Positions 1-10,790 of a stretch of 64,000 nucleotides of DNA are shown in pieces. The position numbers and the translations under genes were made by a program. The DNA comes from Dendrophyllia cribrosa (taxonomy: Eukaryota; Cnidaria; Anthozoa; Scleractinia; Dendrophylliidae): NCBI GenBank assembly GCA_024195265.1, contig JAJLRJ010000004.1, positions 46,339,337-46,403,336 of the forward strand. Direction: 5' to 3'. The notes beneath the pieces were generated by a model, which saw only the letters and a list, made by a program, of their open reading frames with translations, was not told the DNA's origin and searched no databases. Within the stretch, counting starts at the first letter, position 1. The number at the start of each line of letters is the position of its first letter.

Positions 1-228
1 TCTTGCAGCCAACAGCTTGAAGCACCATGGAAAGCTAGTCTTAAGCTTATGAAAGCGAGGCTGTTGTTCGTGTCGCAGTGCATTCTGGCCCAAAATGTGT
101 TCGTGGCGCAGTGAACTCTGGTAAAAAGCGATCAATTCGAGATTTTTCGTAGCTTATATTTTTTTCTCATTTATTTCTCTTAAATCCTGATTATGTTGCT
201 GCTCACTCGCTGCGCTCGTTCCGCAGCA

Positions 229-440
229 ATTAATTATCCTCAAGCTGTAAACTGCGCATTGTAAATTGGTGTAAAAATAATGGCAAAGTCCCGGTTTGAC
301 GTCATCTAATTAGCAATTTGTAAATTCAAATCTCTATAACTCACAAACGCGACGTTTAAAACAAGAAATATTTTACCATTCAATTATTCAATGTACATAG
401 AGTTGATTCTGAAAATAACTTTCCAGGGGTGATAGGCACT
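229..440 (+). repeat. Partial TTAA-flanked fold-back (MITE) copy
   Basis: The right arm ends in AGGGGTGATAGGCACT followed by TTAA at 441-444. It matches the right arm of the complete element at 40545-40920 nearly base for base (the segment around ctctataactcacaaacgcg is shared). The left arm is missing, so this is a truncated copy. No coding capacity is seen. Confidence 0.75.
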
Positions 441-444
441 TTAA

Positions 445-917
445 CAATCCGAACGGATTGTATGTATCAATTGAAACTAAAACAAGAAGAACGGTAAAAA
501 TGAATATTGTCGAACGCCAGGTAAAATTTATAATCAAAGGAGCTGTGATAAAAATTGCCAGATAAGAAACAGGAAATAAATTACTTTGGGAACACTTCTA
601 TCATTTGCGAATGAAATGCAATTCTTACTCAGAACTGTGACGTTTTATCGCCTAAACCTTCTAGTTCTATAAATTATGGACCTTTGCAATAGTGCGCCTA
701 CATTTCCCAAGCTTTCCCACATTTGCGTCCTAAAATAACGCGCATCAAGAAAACATTTTTTTTCCAGGGAGAAGTCTGATTGGCCAGTGCTAATTGCACG
801 CTGCCTGGAGGTCCGTCACTCCCAAGTATACACTGATGATCGTTTACAAGTTTTGATATCCTTTATTGTTTCTTGTAGTATTATAAAAGTTGAGTTATTT
901 AGAAGTATCGACGGGAG
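445..917. other. Non-coding, no recognised feature
   Basis: No conserved reading frame, RNA gene or clear repeat was seen here. Confidence 0.5.
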
Positions 918-1230
918 ACTTTAAGTCGCGCAGGGCCTGTCCCAGATTTGCTATCAATTTTTCCCTTGTTCTTTTTTAGATTGGGTTTTTTCTGGCTACC
1001 TGACACGGCTTACTATTCGCATGTTGTTAGTTTTCACGTTATTCCGTTTTTGTATTTTTCGTATTTCAGAGACGGTCTATTTACCTCAATAAAGGTCAAT
1101 AAAGAGGTGTTATGGCGTTTATACGCTCAGGCCATAATTCTTTTATCTTCGTGCACTGTTCTGTTTTGTTTGGCACTATCCTACAAATAAATGCCGGAAC
1201 GACCTGTCGCGAGTTCGACGCATGCAAAGT
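918..1230 (+). repeat. Interspersed repeat R1, copy 1
   Basis: Shares diverged blocks with 1560-1880 and 12060-12240: a start like gagacttnaagtcgtgcag, a middle with cctcaataaag and ggccataat, and an end like ggcctgncgcgagttc. The three copies are on the same strand and differ by many substitutions and gaps, so the family is old. Short ORFs over these copies differ between copies and are not genes. Confidence 0.6.
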
Positions 1231-1559
1231 GCTAATCGAGTTAAGAAGTTAGAACGGCTAAACAGTGATTTCCAGCGCTGCAATAAAATAACGTTGCAAT
1301 TCTCTTTGAAAATTCCAGCGTTCCCGCAGTGACAAAAAATGGCGCTAAAAAAAACGACTGGCATTCTCAAGGTGACCATAGCCATCGCGTTGAAGAGACC
1401 AAAGACGAATGCGCCCGAAATTACAACTCGGTGACGGAGCCACCTTAATAAGTGCGGCTTCAAACCCTCAGTGTAGGAACATTGCGGCGGATTTATTGAA
1501 CGTGCACGCTTGCTGTAGGTCAGCCACTTCCAAGTTTAGATATATTAAGCACACGATTA

Positions 1560-1880
1560 CAATCGTTTAGAAGTTTCTAGTAAGGGTCTACTATTTACTA
1601 TTTTATTTCCTTTATTTTGGCTGGAGACTTAAAGTCGTGCAGATTTGCTATCTTTTTTTTCCATGTGGTTTTTAGATTAGCTTTTTTTCTAGCCGCCACG
1701 TTAGTTTTCACGTTATTTCGTTTTTGTATTTTTCTTATTTACCTCAATAAAGCGTTGTTAATGGCGTTACACTTAGGCCATAATCCAATTATCTCCGTAA
1801 TAACATTCATTTGTTGTATTTTGTTGATATTTTCCTAAGCAAGAGCGGAAATGGCCTGCCGCGAGTTCACGCATGTATGG
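1560..1880 (+). repeat. Interspersed repeat R1, copy 2
   Basis: Second copy of R1, about 650 bp from the first. It has ggagacttaaagtcgtgcag, acctcaataaagcg, ggccataatccaattatct and ggcctgccgcgagttc. The close spacing could be a local duplication. Confidence 0.6.
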
Positions 1881-2599
1881 TCATGTGAATTATTATTTAT
1901 ACATTTTCATTTTGTCTCATAAAAGCTTCCTTCCTGTTAAAATGTCAGAAGGTCGCCTTGTCGGTATAAACTAAAGCAATTATTCTTTTCAGTCTTGGTG
2001 AATATTGGCTTTACTATTAGCTGGATTTCTGACAATAATTGTAACTGCCAGGCAAAGCTGAAAACAGCGTATATATTATCCTTGGTACAATATTCCAGAA
2101 TATTTCAGCAAGCCTAAGACCAGCCTTTTTCGTTGCAAGTTGTTACTTAATTTACAATTTTATTTTCGATGCGATATAAAAGGAGAATATTGCAATATAT
2201 ATTGCAATATTCTCCTTGTGTATCACATGTATATCACATTTCGTAATACAAAAAAATCAACAAAATCAGAAAGTTGTCAAACATTCATTTCATAGCGTTT
2301 GTTAATCCCAAGTAAGCTCTATTAGAAGTATTCGCTTCAGTATAATATAATTCATAAGATGCAATTCCCAGCCGTGGCTTTATATTATTTTCGAATTACT
2401 TATCGAGTCACGAGAAGTGTTGATAGTTTTTTTAAAGGCATGTCAAAGTTACACTAAAGTTAGAATGGTTAAAGCCCAAAAGGGTTTGCTAAGAGCTCCT
2501 GCCCTAGCTTAATCTACCATGTAACTCTTGTAATTAGTTTTGAAAAAAAAGGCAACATCAGACATGGAGCAAATGTTATGCAACGAGTAGTAGGTTTAG
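1881..2599. other. Non-coding, one perfect palindrome
   Basis: No gene is seen. The only structure noted is the 38-bp palindrome at 2180-2217. Confidence 0.5.
2180..2217. repeat. Perfect 38-bp palindrome
   Basis: Two 19-base halves (aaggagaatattgcaatat and its exact reverse complement) abut with no spacer. The sequence could extrude as a cruciform or be a very short fold-back element. No flanking duplication is apparent. Confidence 0.85.
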
Positions 2600-3560
2600 C
2601 ATGATTTGAGTGGGTCGTTTAGTTTCCCCAATGTACTGCTTGTGACATGAAAGTCTGCACTCGGGGGTATCAAAATCAAACCGCTGTATATATTTGCTCG
2701 AGTTTTTTCAGGCTACAATACAAACAAAGACCCCGGTATAACGAACGATATTCTTCGGCCCAGTTATAGTAAAATGTATGGAAAAGAACCCCGATACAAA
2801 CGACCTCCGTTATAACGAACGCGGCATTTTCCCAGTCCCTTGGCACTTCGTTGTATCAGGGTTCCACTGTAGCCAGTTCCAGAGGGTCAAATAGCGGGGA
2901 GCGATTGCGTGCAGAGATTCAATTCAGCTTATCAACGCGTCAGCAATATTTTTTCTTTCCTCCCCAATATCGACTCACTTATCTTATTAAAAACAATTTT
3001 TAAAGTTCATTCTACACGATATTAGTGTCTGAGGTAGTTTCAGACGTAACGGAAATACAATGGAAATAACTGAAGCCAAAGACAGCAAACAAATTCGGTT
3101 AAGTGTATTAAACCGAGAGGGCGCCGTATAAACCCTGCTTCAAAACCAGCAAAAAAAATGTTATCCCTACCGCTAACAATGCATCGTCGTGGATGTGGAG
3201 GTCTCCATCTTCGCCGTCTTGTTCTTGTGAAAAAACTGCTCACTTCATCCTCGCCAAGTATCACCAACAACAATAGAAACAATGGCGATATTTTGACACT
3301 TTTGAACACCATTTGTCTTTATACCGCGCGTAGAAGAGTGAGAATATCAGTTCAGTGGCCTGATGTGCTCGATTAAGCTTATGATCATGAGCTCCTGGGG
3401 TAGGTAGAGATGCAGCGACAATCAAGGGTTTGCTCTTTCAACGACGACTAATGTATTTATAATATTGCCACATGCTTTTTTCCGCGATCGAATGCCGTGG
3501 ATACGCACGAGGGGATATATATTAATTATAGAGAACACTTCACACTCATCGGTCATGCAT
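2600..3560 (+). repeat. Duplicated segment, copy 1
   Basis: Collinear with 12950-14150. Shared blocks include gtttccccaatg, atcaaaatcaaaccgctgta, atgttatccctaccgctaac, ggaggtctccatcttcgccg and a stretch near agagaac/catgcat. Copy 1 alone carries the 154-bp Tigger-like insertion at 2716-2869; copy 2 alone carries a G-run element near 13860. The small ORFs here are antisense or incidental and not conserved between copies. Confidence 0.7.
2716..2869. mobile_element. Tigger/pogo-like non-autonomous element
   Basis: Flanked by TA at 2714-2715 and 2870-2871, and ends in cagggttccactg, the usual form of a Tigger right end. It contains repeated gttataacgaac blocks. The homologous segment near 13040-13060 lacks it, so that copy serves as an empty site. 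No transposase is encoded. Confidence 0.65.
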
Positions 3561-4261
3561 GGTCAAGATCACTGTCAACCCATTCGTTGATGTCAAAGAA
3601 TATCGGTTTTAAAGAAGTTAATGAAGTTTTTAAAACATTAAAAAAACACTGACCGTCAATTCCCGGGGGGGACAGATGCTCAGGTAGAGAAGTAAGGCCT
3701 GGCCGCACAAACCCTTTGACCCCGTCTAAGACATTTACAAATTGTCCGACTGGCTTTGTCGTAGCGTAATTAAGGCAGGACTCAACATAAATTTAAACGA
3801 AATTTTAAGAAGTTTAAAGAAGGGATAGAAGAAAGAAAATGATTTTTGGAACGCCAACATACATTTTTGGAACACCAACAGACAGTTGATACCCACACAC
3901 GAGCACCCCAGGTTGTTAATTGACTATTTTCTTCCATCTATTAACTCCCTATTAACTACAAATTTTAATTTGAAAACTTCACAAAATCTTGAGAAAAACT
4001 ATTTCTTCCCAAACATATCCAAAAATCACCCAAAAATTTACAAAACACCCCATAACATAGATTCATGAGATGAACCTTGAGTTTTTGGATTGCTTGAAAC
4101 GTGAACGAGATATTTTCATTAAAGCCCTGTTGAGTGTGAAGTGGCGGAAAAATGGCGTTTAGGTGGAGTTCCGCCCATCAATGCTAGACTGCGAGCCGTC
4201 TGTTATTTTTCTTTCAGTTAGTCGAGCGAGCACGCGCGCGCGAGCGGCGAAGCCAAGGTTC
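3561..4261. other. Non-coding, low complexity
   Basis: AT-rich sequence with no gene seen. From about 4185 it turns GC-rich (gcgagcacgcgcgcgcgagc) just before the fold-back element. The sequences gactgcgagccgtct (near 4189) and agacggctcgcagtc (near 4511) form an outer inverted pair around that element. Confidence 0.45.
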
Positions 4262-4494
4262 GCCCCGGCTACACGTTCTAACATTGTTATATAACATTTG
4301 TTGGTTCAACAATGTTAGAGCGTATAGCCGGCATGTTAGATGATGTTTGACTAACATTTTTTTGTTTGATCGAAATCAAAACATTCTTCTAACAAAAAAT
4401 GTTAGACAAACGTCATCTAACATGCCGACTTCACGTTCTAACATTGTTGAACCAACAAATGTTATATAACAATGTTTGAACGTGTAGCCGGGGC
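4262..4494. mobile_element. Fold-back MITE
   Basis: Long inverted repeat. The left end gccccggctacacgttctaa is mirrored by the right end ending cgtgtagccggggc, and inner blocks such as catgttagatga are mirrored as well. Length is 233 bp with no ORF. No clean target duplication is visible. Confidence 0.8.
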
Positions 4495-4735
4495 TTAAAA
4501 GAAAAATCAAGAGACGGCTCGCAGTCTACATCAATGTCGAAGTCAGCGGAAATCAGCTCCAACAAAATACTGGTTGAAATTCGGCTTGTGGTCGGTAAAG
4601 TTGCTATGTGGTGGAATCGATACACCGTTCAAGCCTTTGTTCAAAACAGAAAAACCGTGCCGCACTGGCCGCACGTTTCCGTTTAACCTCGTCTCCATGG
4701 TATCTCCCCTAATATAGGTAAAAACGGCAAACTGA

Positions 4736-4919
4736 TCCTTACGGCAAGGAGAAGAGATTGAGACTGACGTGAAATAAAAAAAGACACAGTTGAATATATT
4801 TGCCCAAATATATATAGTACATGTATCTCCTTACGGCAAGGAGAAGAGACCGAGACAGAAGTGAAATTAGAAAAACAAAGAGTTGAATATATTTGCCCAA
4901 ATATATTTATAGTATCTCT
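4736..4919 (+). repeat. Tandem duplication, unit about 92 bp
   Basis: Two copies begin tccttacggcaaggagaaga (4736 and 4828) and run through gttgaatatatttgcccaaa. The same tccttacggca and tgccca themes recur in the fold-back at 18986-20101, so the units are probably derived from one repeat family. Confidence 0.75.
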
Positions 4920-5085
4920 CCTAGGAGCGAGGTTGGTCCCCGTTAAAGTCAGACGAGGGAGTAAGTACTCCCACCCTCCAAATCCCCTCCTCCCCCCTTC
5001 CCAGGGCGTAAAGTGAACCTCCTCCGCTCCTTCTCATAGATGGTGATCAAATGATATTTTCTCCTGGTATGATTTCGGTACAGAA

Positions 5086-5330
5086 CAGGGCCGGGTTGTT
5101 CAAAGCGAGATTAAGCTAACCCAAGATTAGCATCAGTTTTGATTCCAGTTAAATAATTAATCAATGGAGATTTTTCCAAAGTGTTTTTGCCCTTTTGTTT
5201 CATCTCTGACTTGTCTTCGCATGTAACTTAAAATTAGCTTTTGAAAACACTTCTAACAAGAGAAATTAAATCCTCGGTTAAGTTTTAATCCTGGGTTAGC
5301 GTTAGCCGGCTTTAGAACAATCGTGCAAAG
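5086..5330 (+). mobile_element. MITE R2, copy 1
   Basis: Ends with gggccgggttgttcaaagc and an imperfect mirror at gccggctttagaacaatcg. A copy in opposite orientation lies at 58876-59102 inside the HELB gene; both contain the block aattaatcaatggagattttt or its complement. Non-coding. Confidence 0.75.
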
Positions 5331-5950
5331 ATTTTTTGTTACAATTATATCTTGATCTTTCCCGGGAAACAAATCCTCTCGACAAATATGTTGAAATTTG
5401 GTTTTCCCTTTTTATAATACCGATTTTTACCCTGAGGCCAATTCAGTTTATATTTGGTTCTCACCCGAAATTTATATTTCACCACTTAATTCCTGGAAAA
5501 TACCTATTCTAGCGTTTTCTCCATTTTTAGTTTAAAACCTGCGCGTTCCTTACCAAATTCATACCATTCGATAGTATTTGAATATTTCTCCTGTAAGCTA
5601 CGTTTATTCAGTTTCATTTTTATGCTAATCAATTCGCCCTAGAAAAACACATTTGCACTTTCATTAAAACTCTAGATCTGGAACTTAATTTATGGAAAAT
5701 TTAAACCAATCATTGTCCATGGATCTCCGTGAAGAAGCTAGACACTCTATGACACTAAATTTTGACTGGTTTTACTTTCAGATTGCATTCCGTCTTAAAA
5801 GGAAAAATACTTTCATTTACATACACGCTGTGAGCAAATATCTAATGGAGACCGAACCCAGGCAGAATAGATAAAACCTACTTTAATATTACTATATCTC
5901 CAAATGCCACAGAATATACAATTCAACTTAATTGGATAAAAGATTAAGGG
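5331..5950. other. Non-coding
   Basis: AT-rich. A 60-codon ORF at 5692-5874 has no recognisable features and was not accepted. Confidence 0.45.
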
Positions 5951-6128
5951 TGCGTTCCTTTGGGATGATCTGGATCCAGATCACTGATCCAAGATCATTT
6001 GGATCATGCTGCATCAAAGGAACCGATGAATCTTTGTCCAGAGTGGATTCATTGGTTCCTTTGATGCTTCATGATCCGAGTGATCTTGGTCATCTTGGGT
6101 TGGTGATCCGGATCCAGATCATCCCAAA
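5951..6128. mobile_element. Fold-back MITE with GATC-rich arms
   Basis: Terminal arms tttgggatgatctggatcca and its mirror near 6104-6128, with a second inner mirrored pair (catcaaaggaacc / ggttcctttgatg). The start gtgcgttc resembles the end of the element at 39767, which may be coincidence. The ORF reading through both arms is an artefact of the palindrome. Confidence 0.75.
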
Positions 6129-6282
6129 CAGAAGCAGTAGTTTGGAGATAACGTGCAGGATTACAAGAATGGAAGTGGATTACAGTTCATCAAATCTGAG
6201 GGGTCAACCGGAAATCAAAATTGCCATTCTTGTGAAAGTTTGATATTCTTAGCCGTTATTTTGTCCCTGCAAGCAAGTTCTC

Positions 6283-6287
6283 CCGTC

Positions 6288-6327
<40 letters not shown>

Positions 6328-6762
6328 GGGGGGTACTCCCTATAATGGGCTATACGGGGATGCTCCGCCCGAAAGAGGTACCCTTTTTAGGCTGGCGGTA
6401 TATAAAAGGGTAGGGATGTCACGAGTTGAAGTATATGAAAGGGTAGGGATTTCACGAAGTATAGGAAAGGGTAGCGAAAACACCGGTTGAAGTATAAAAA
6501 AGGGTAGGGTAAACTGCCATTTAAGTATTATAAAAAGCGCCTTTCAAAATATATCAAACAGACGCACGTAAAGGCTATATGAAAGGGGTACCATTTTCAA
6601 TGAAAGGTATATGAAAGGGGTACAATTTTCAATGAAAGGTATATGAAAGGGGTACCTTTTCTGTCAAAAACGGTATATGAAAGGGCAAGGGTTTGGAACT
6701 TGGGGCGGAGCATCCCCGTACAAAACTTTGTTGGGTACTCCCCCCCCCCCCCCCCCCCCCGG
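6283..6762. mobile_element. G-run/C-run capped element, copy A
   Basis: A G-run of about 37 bases (6290-6326) and a C-run of about 21 bases (6740-6760) bound this 480-bp element. Just inside, tactccc and gggta, and ggggatgctccgccc and its mirror, form inverted repeats. The interior is a degenerate array of tatatgaaagggtanng. The 10-mer GCAAGTTCTC occurs directly on both sides (6273-6282 and 6763-6772) and looks like a target-site duplication. No protein is encoded; polyglycine ORFs come from the G-run. Confidence 0.8.
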
Positions 6763-7150
6763 GCAAGTTCTCGGGCTCGGGGACTGGGGTTGAGCGGGGG
6801 AGCTTGCTCGTGGGCTATTTAGTTAATATTTATTTGCTTTCATCAGGTTTTGGTCGGAATTTTTCTTCCCATTTCAAAATAATAAAGCTGATAAAGCAAG
6901 CTCCTGGTCATAATCATGACAACACGATATCTGATCAGCCGGGAAACTGCACGTTCCCTTAATCCAATTAATATCTGATAATCAGGAGATAAAACTATTA
7001 AACAACTTGAACCTTGGATTCTATTCAAAAAAAGATTAAGACAAACAAGCGAATAATAGCAATTAATCGCTAAGACACTTAGAAATCAAAATGGTACTAT
7101 AATAACTAAATGATTTGATAAAACTGAAAGTCGAATACAGGCATATACCT
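6763..7150. other. Non-coding
   Basis: Nothing recognised beyond a target-duplication copy at its start. Confidence 0.45.
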
Positions 7151-7296
7151 AATTCAATAAAGGTTGCTTTGGCAATCGGTCATTGGTAATACGGCATTGG
7201 CATTTGGGCATACGGAACACAATGCAATGCTTTGCTTGAGTGACCGCCAAACAATAGCTTCCCAATGCCCAATTACCAATGACCAAAAGCAACCTT

Positions 7297-7570
7297 TAGA
7301 GCAGTTTTCAATTGAGTGTCGTAAAACCAAAACCGAAGTAATTACTCTGGCCAATCACAGAACTCGCAGACAAGCCATGAACCAATCACAACTCGTAGCG
7401 AATACATGTAACCGGCGCCAAGCGCGGGAAAACGTGTGCAAGCAAGACACGATTGGTTTTGGTTTTACTTCTGATTGGTTGAGAAAATGGCAAAGCGTAG
7501 CAATGCAAAATCAAAGCAATCACGAAATTATTTTCGATACTGAATTGAAAACCGCTCTGTTGAATTAGGT
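7297..7570 (-). repeat. Repeat R3 (E2F/CCAAT-bearing), copy 1
   Basis: On the minus strand this reads from gattgctttggttttgc through attgg motifs to ccaatcagaagtaaaacc-type sequence, ending with ttttcaattgagtgtcg. It carries tttcccgcgcttggcgcc (minus strand, 7412-7432), which resembles paired E2F sites, and several CCAAT/ATTGG pentamers. Related copies lie at 43314-43405, 53040-53290, 61260-61580 and 63470-63900. Confidence 0.7.
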
Positions 7571-7616
7571 ATATACTAACGATGTCTGTACGTGCTATCA
7601 GACGCCTGTAACATCT

Positions 7617-8556
7617 GTAACCTTTTTGGGGGGACTCCCATATATAAGCATGAAGGGGCTGCTCGTCGTACCTTTTAGGGGTCCAAATTTGTAGATTGGT
7701 ACCGCTTAGGGTGCTAAAATCTAAAATGACCACCGTTAGAATTATCGCGGTAGCTTTTAGGGTATCGACCCGGAAAAATATAACAACTAGAAAACTACTT
7801 TTAGTCAACTGAACATTCATGACTCATCAAAAAAAATCTTCTAAGTGTCAGTTGATGTGTTGTTTTAGTATTGGTACCTCTAAGGGTTAAAGTCCATTTG
7901 ATCCACGCCCATCAAACAACATTTTTGTACCTTTAAAGTGCCCCTGTGATCAAATTTTTCATTTTCATTTTTTTACATTTTCGTGTACAATTAGACTTTC
8001 TTACTCATCTTGCCAAATTTCAATCCATGACGAACATCAGAAGTCATTTTATTTTAACATTTATTTCCGAGAATTTACGGCCGCCATTAATCAACCTTGT
8101 TCCAAGGCTTGGTTGCGAATGGGAGAAAGTGACGTCAAAGACTCAAACATACCTCACGGGTTGAAATTATAATAACAATCAGCATAGAAATTTGCACGAA
8201 GAATTAGTCCAAAGTTTTTGTTGCTTTTCGCGTGATTTTCAATACTTATTGTTATTATAATTTTAACCCGTGAGGTATGTTTGAGCCTTTGACGTCACTT
8301 TCTCCCATTCGCAACCAAGCCTTGGAACAAGATAGAGTAATGGCGGCCGTAAATTCTCGGAAATAAATGTTAAAATAAAACGACTTCTGATGTTCGTAAT
8401 GAATTGAAATTTGGCAAGATGAGTAAGAAAGTCTAATTGTACACGAAAATGTAAAAAAATGAAAATCAAAAATTTGATCACAGGGGCACTTTAAGGGTGT
8501 TTTTCGAAAGATTCCGACGAGCACCCCGTCATTTTTATATGGGAGAACCCCCTCTC
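7617..8556 (+). mobile_element. Composite G-capped element with nested MITE
   Basis: The left end tttttggggggactccc and the right end gggagaaccccccc are inverted, as are gctgctcgtcg and ccgacgagcacc. The left arm matches the inverted relic at 18250-18527, including the periodic gtaccttttaggg blocks. The segment is interrupted at TTAA by the 554-bp fold-back at 7937-8490, and the host sequence resumes as ttaagggtgttttt. Confidence 0.7.
7937..8490. mobile_element. TTAA-flanked fold-back MITE
   Basis: Nearly perfect inverted arms of about 248 bp separated by about 60 bp. The ends are AGTGCCCCTGTGATCAAA and its mirror, with TTAA on both sides (7933-7936 and 8491-8494). TTAA duplication is the hallmark of piggyBac-type transposition, so mobilisation by such an enzyme is inferred. 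ORFs of 72 codons on both strands are mirror images from the arms, not genes. Confidence 0.88.
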
Positions 8557-9048
8557 CCCTCCCCCCCTCTCCCTCTCCCCTCCCTCTGGCCGAGGCTGAC
8601 CTGAATAAGTGAACTTGAACATGAACTTTAAAAGTGAGTTAGCGAGTAAATGAATGGATTAGTGAACTGAATGAAAGCAAGTGTGCAAGTATTTATTGAA
8701 GTGTTATGATCTAATCCTTCTTAATAAAAAGTCTTTATGTTTGAGAGCTATAGAGACAGTGCATAAATCAAGTCTCAAGATAACTACATGAAACAATTAA
8801 ATAATTATGTAGCCACTGTCTCGGTTTGTAATGACGAAAATCAATTTACTTTGCAAGTGAAGCGTAACATGTCAAAATCTTCAAAGATGTTTCTTTTCTT
8901 TTTGAGTAGGACTTTACTTAATCAGTTCTCTCGATAGTTAATTTTTCTTTGAAGAAGTCCAGCAGTGTAATGGACCTCCATATCTCATAACATCTGTTTA
9001 TAAGTGGGTCATTTTAAGTAGATACGTGTTTTTCTAGTCGTGCTACAT
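8557..9048. other. Non-coding
   Basis: Begins with C/T-rich sequence after the composite element. No gene or further repeat was recognised. Confidence 0.45.
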
Positions 9049-9057
9049 GCCTTCTTG

Positions 9058-9519
9058 CCCGGGGGGGGGGGGGCGGGGGGGGGGGGGAGGCTCCCTTATA
9101 TGACCTATACGGGGACGTGCCCCTGGACAGGGTATGGTTTTTGGCATTTTTGTCCTGAACAGGATATATAATTTAACGTGAGTCTGTCCTTAACAAGGTC
9201 TGAGTGTCCTAAACAGGGTATGGTTCCAGTTACTTTCGCGCTTGTGGCGACTTACCTTGTCGTGATTAGTATATTCATGCGAAGGCGAAGTCGTTTTCTT
9301 TACAAAGGATCAGTCTACCATTTTTTTAAAGCTCAGACCAATAACCACGCTCGAGCCGTGTCCTAGACAGGGTCCTAAAATAGAGGGTGTTGTCCTACAC
9401 AGGGTAGGTATTTTCGTTTATTTTTGTCCTAAACAGGATCAAGGTCTCAGACCCTCAGCGGCACCCCTACACCCAAATATTGGTCAAGTACCACCCCCCC
9501 CCCCCCCCCCCCCCCCCGG
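9058..9519. mobile_element. G-run/C-run capped element, copy B
   Basis: Begins CCC followed by a G-run and ends in a C-run of about 25 bases followed by GG. The direct repeat GCCTTCTTG flanks it (9049-9057 and 9520-9528). Inside, gtcctaaacagggta-like units recur about eight times in both halves, and ctatacggggacgtgccc near the left end is shared in form with copy A (ctatacggggatgctccgc). A 62-codon ORF inside is incidental. Confidence 0.8.
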
Positions 9520-9528
9520 GCCTTCTTG

Positions 9529-10434
9529 ACACTGTAAACAGTAAACAACGATTGACTAGATTGAAATTGGCTTAGACCGCGGTTTTATTTAACACGATCT
9601 AAACTTCACGTACATAACCGGCCCATTATGAGTTTCCAGATCAACGTTGGAGTTAATTATACATTCTTTAAAAAGAATATATAACTACCCTCAAGCGATA
9701 AAGTAATGTCGCCAACTGGGATATATGCTAGACGGAAGCGATATTAATAGTCTTTAGAATTCGGCTTTCTTTATTTCGGGTTGTAGAGTTGACCCACGCA
9801 GTAGGGTGTTTAAGATAGCCGGGGTTCAGTAATTTACTATTGGCAATATCTCGAACAAATCGTGGCTTCCAGTGGCCTAACTTAACAGCACTGGCTTATC
9901 TCGGACTGTAGAAGAAAATTTTAGGAAGGGATGATGATGATGATGATGAAATTGTGGAGGAACACGTGAAACAACCTACTAAGAGCAACCTCCGATGAGC
10001 GATAGACGTTCTTAGTTTATGATCGAGTACCTCGCCGACCCATGATAACGACGCACACCGTTAACTCTCTTCTCTTAAAATACGTTTCACAAATTCACAG
10101 CACCAGCAGAACCTTTCCTTTTGCTTTAATCTTTAGAATCTTCACCTTGAACGCTCTTTTGTTTTGCGTAAATACTCTCAGTAAGATAAAATTCGTAACA
10201 GTCATACGGGACTTTGTACCGACTTTTTGTTTCTAACAATAACGCCTGCCTTGTTTGCTTCTTTATGAACACTGTCATAATGCATTGTAAACAGTATGGA
10301 TTGTTAAATAAATATACTTTAAAGAGACACACCGCTTATAAGCCCTTCCCTGGGCTGATACAGTTTCGTTAGTGGGGCTATTTGGGCTGACAAGCGAAAC
10401 ATTGTGACAGTGAACCGTTGTTTCAACCCTTCAA
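9529..10434. other. Non-coding, short (GAT)n
   Basis: No gene recognised. A trinucleotide microsatellite of about six gat units lies at 9931-9949. ORFs of 64-68 codons near 10042-10332 overlap on opposite strands and lack features. Confidence 0.45.
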
Positions 10435-10790
10435 CTCCCAAGAGTGCCAAACATCAAAATTCAAGAAAAAAACCCGGCAAATTTCATTTTGTAAAATATT
10501 GAAAAACAAATGGTACCATGCAAAAGTACTGCTGAAGAGGTTTCATTTGAATGGTCACACCATAGGATTTCGTCCACAGACTCAAAAGTTAAAACAAATG
10601 GTACCATGCCAAAGTACTGCTGAAGAGGTTTCACTTGAGGTCACACCATAGGATTTCATCAACAGACTCAAAAGTTAGAACAAATAGTACCATGCAAAAC
10701 TACTGCTGAAGAGGTTTCATTTGAATGGTCACACCATAGGATTTCATTAAGCGTTCAGACTCAAAAGTTAGAAATACAGTACATGTCTTT
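10435..10790 (+). repeat. Tandem repeat R4, unit about 85 bp, three copies
   Basis: Three head-to-tail copies of a unit containing caaatggtaccatgcaaaag, actgctgaagaggtttca and ggtcacaccataggatttc, ending cagactcaaaagtta. A lead-in (agtgccaaacatcaaaattc) precedes the first copy. A single copy with the same lead-in lies at 12640-12815. Confidence 0.85.

Noticed and set aside
7386..7820. 144-codon minus-strand ORF
   Set aside because: It spans repeat R3 and the start of a different G-capped element, so it has no common origin as a gene.
10435..10790. CRISPR-like array
   Set aside because: Units are contiguous with no unique spacers, and the genome is eukaryotic; it is a minisatellite.
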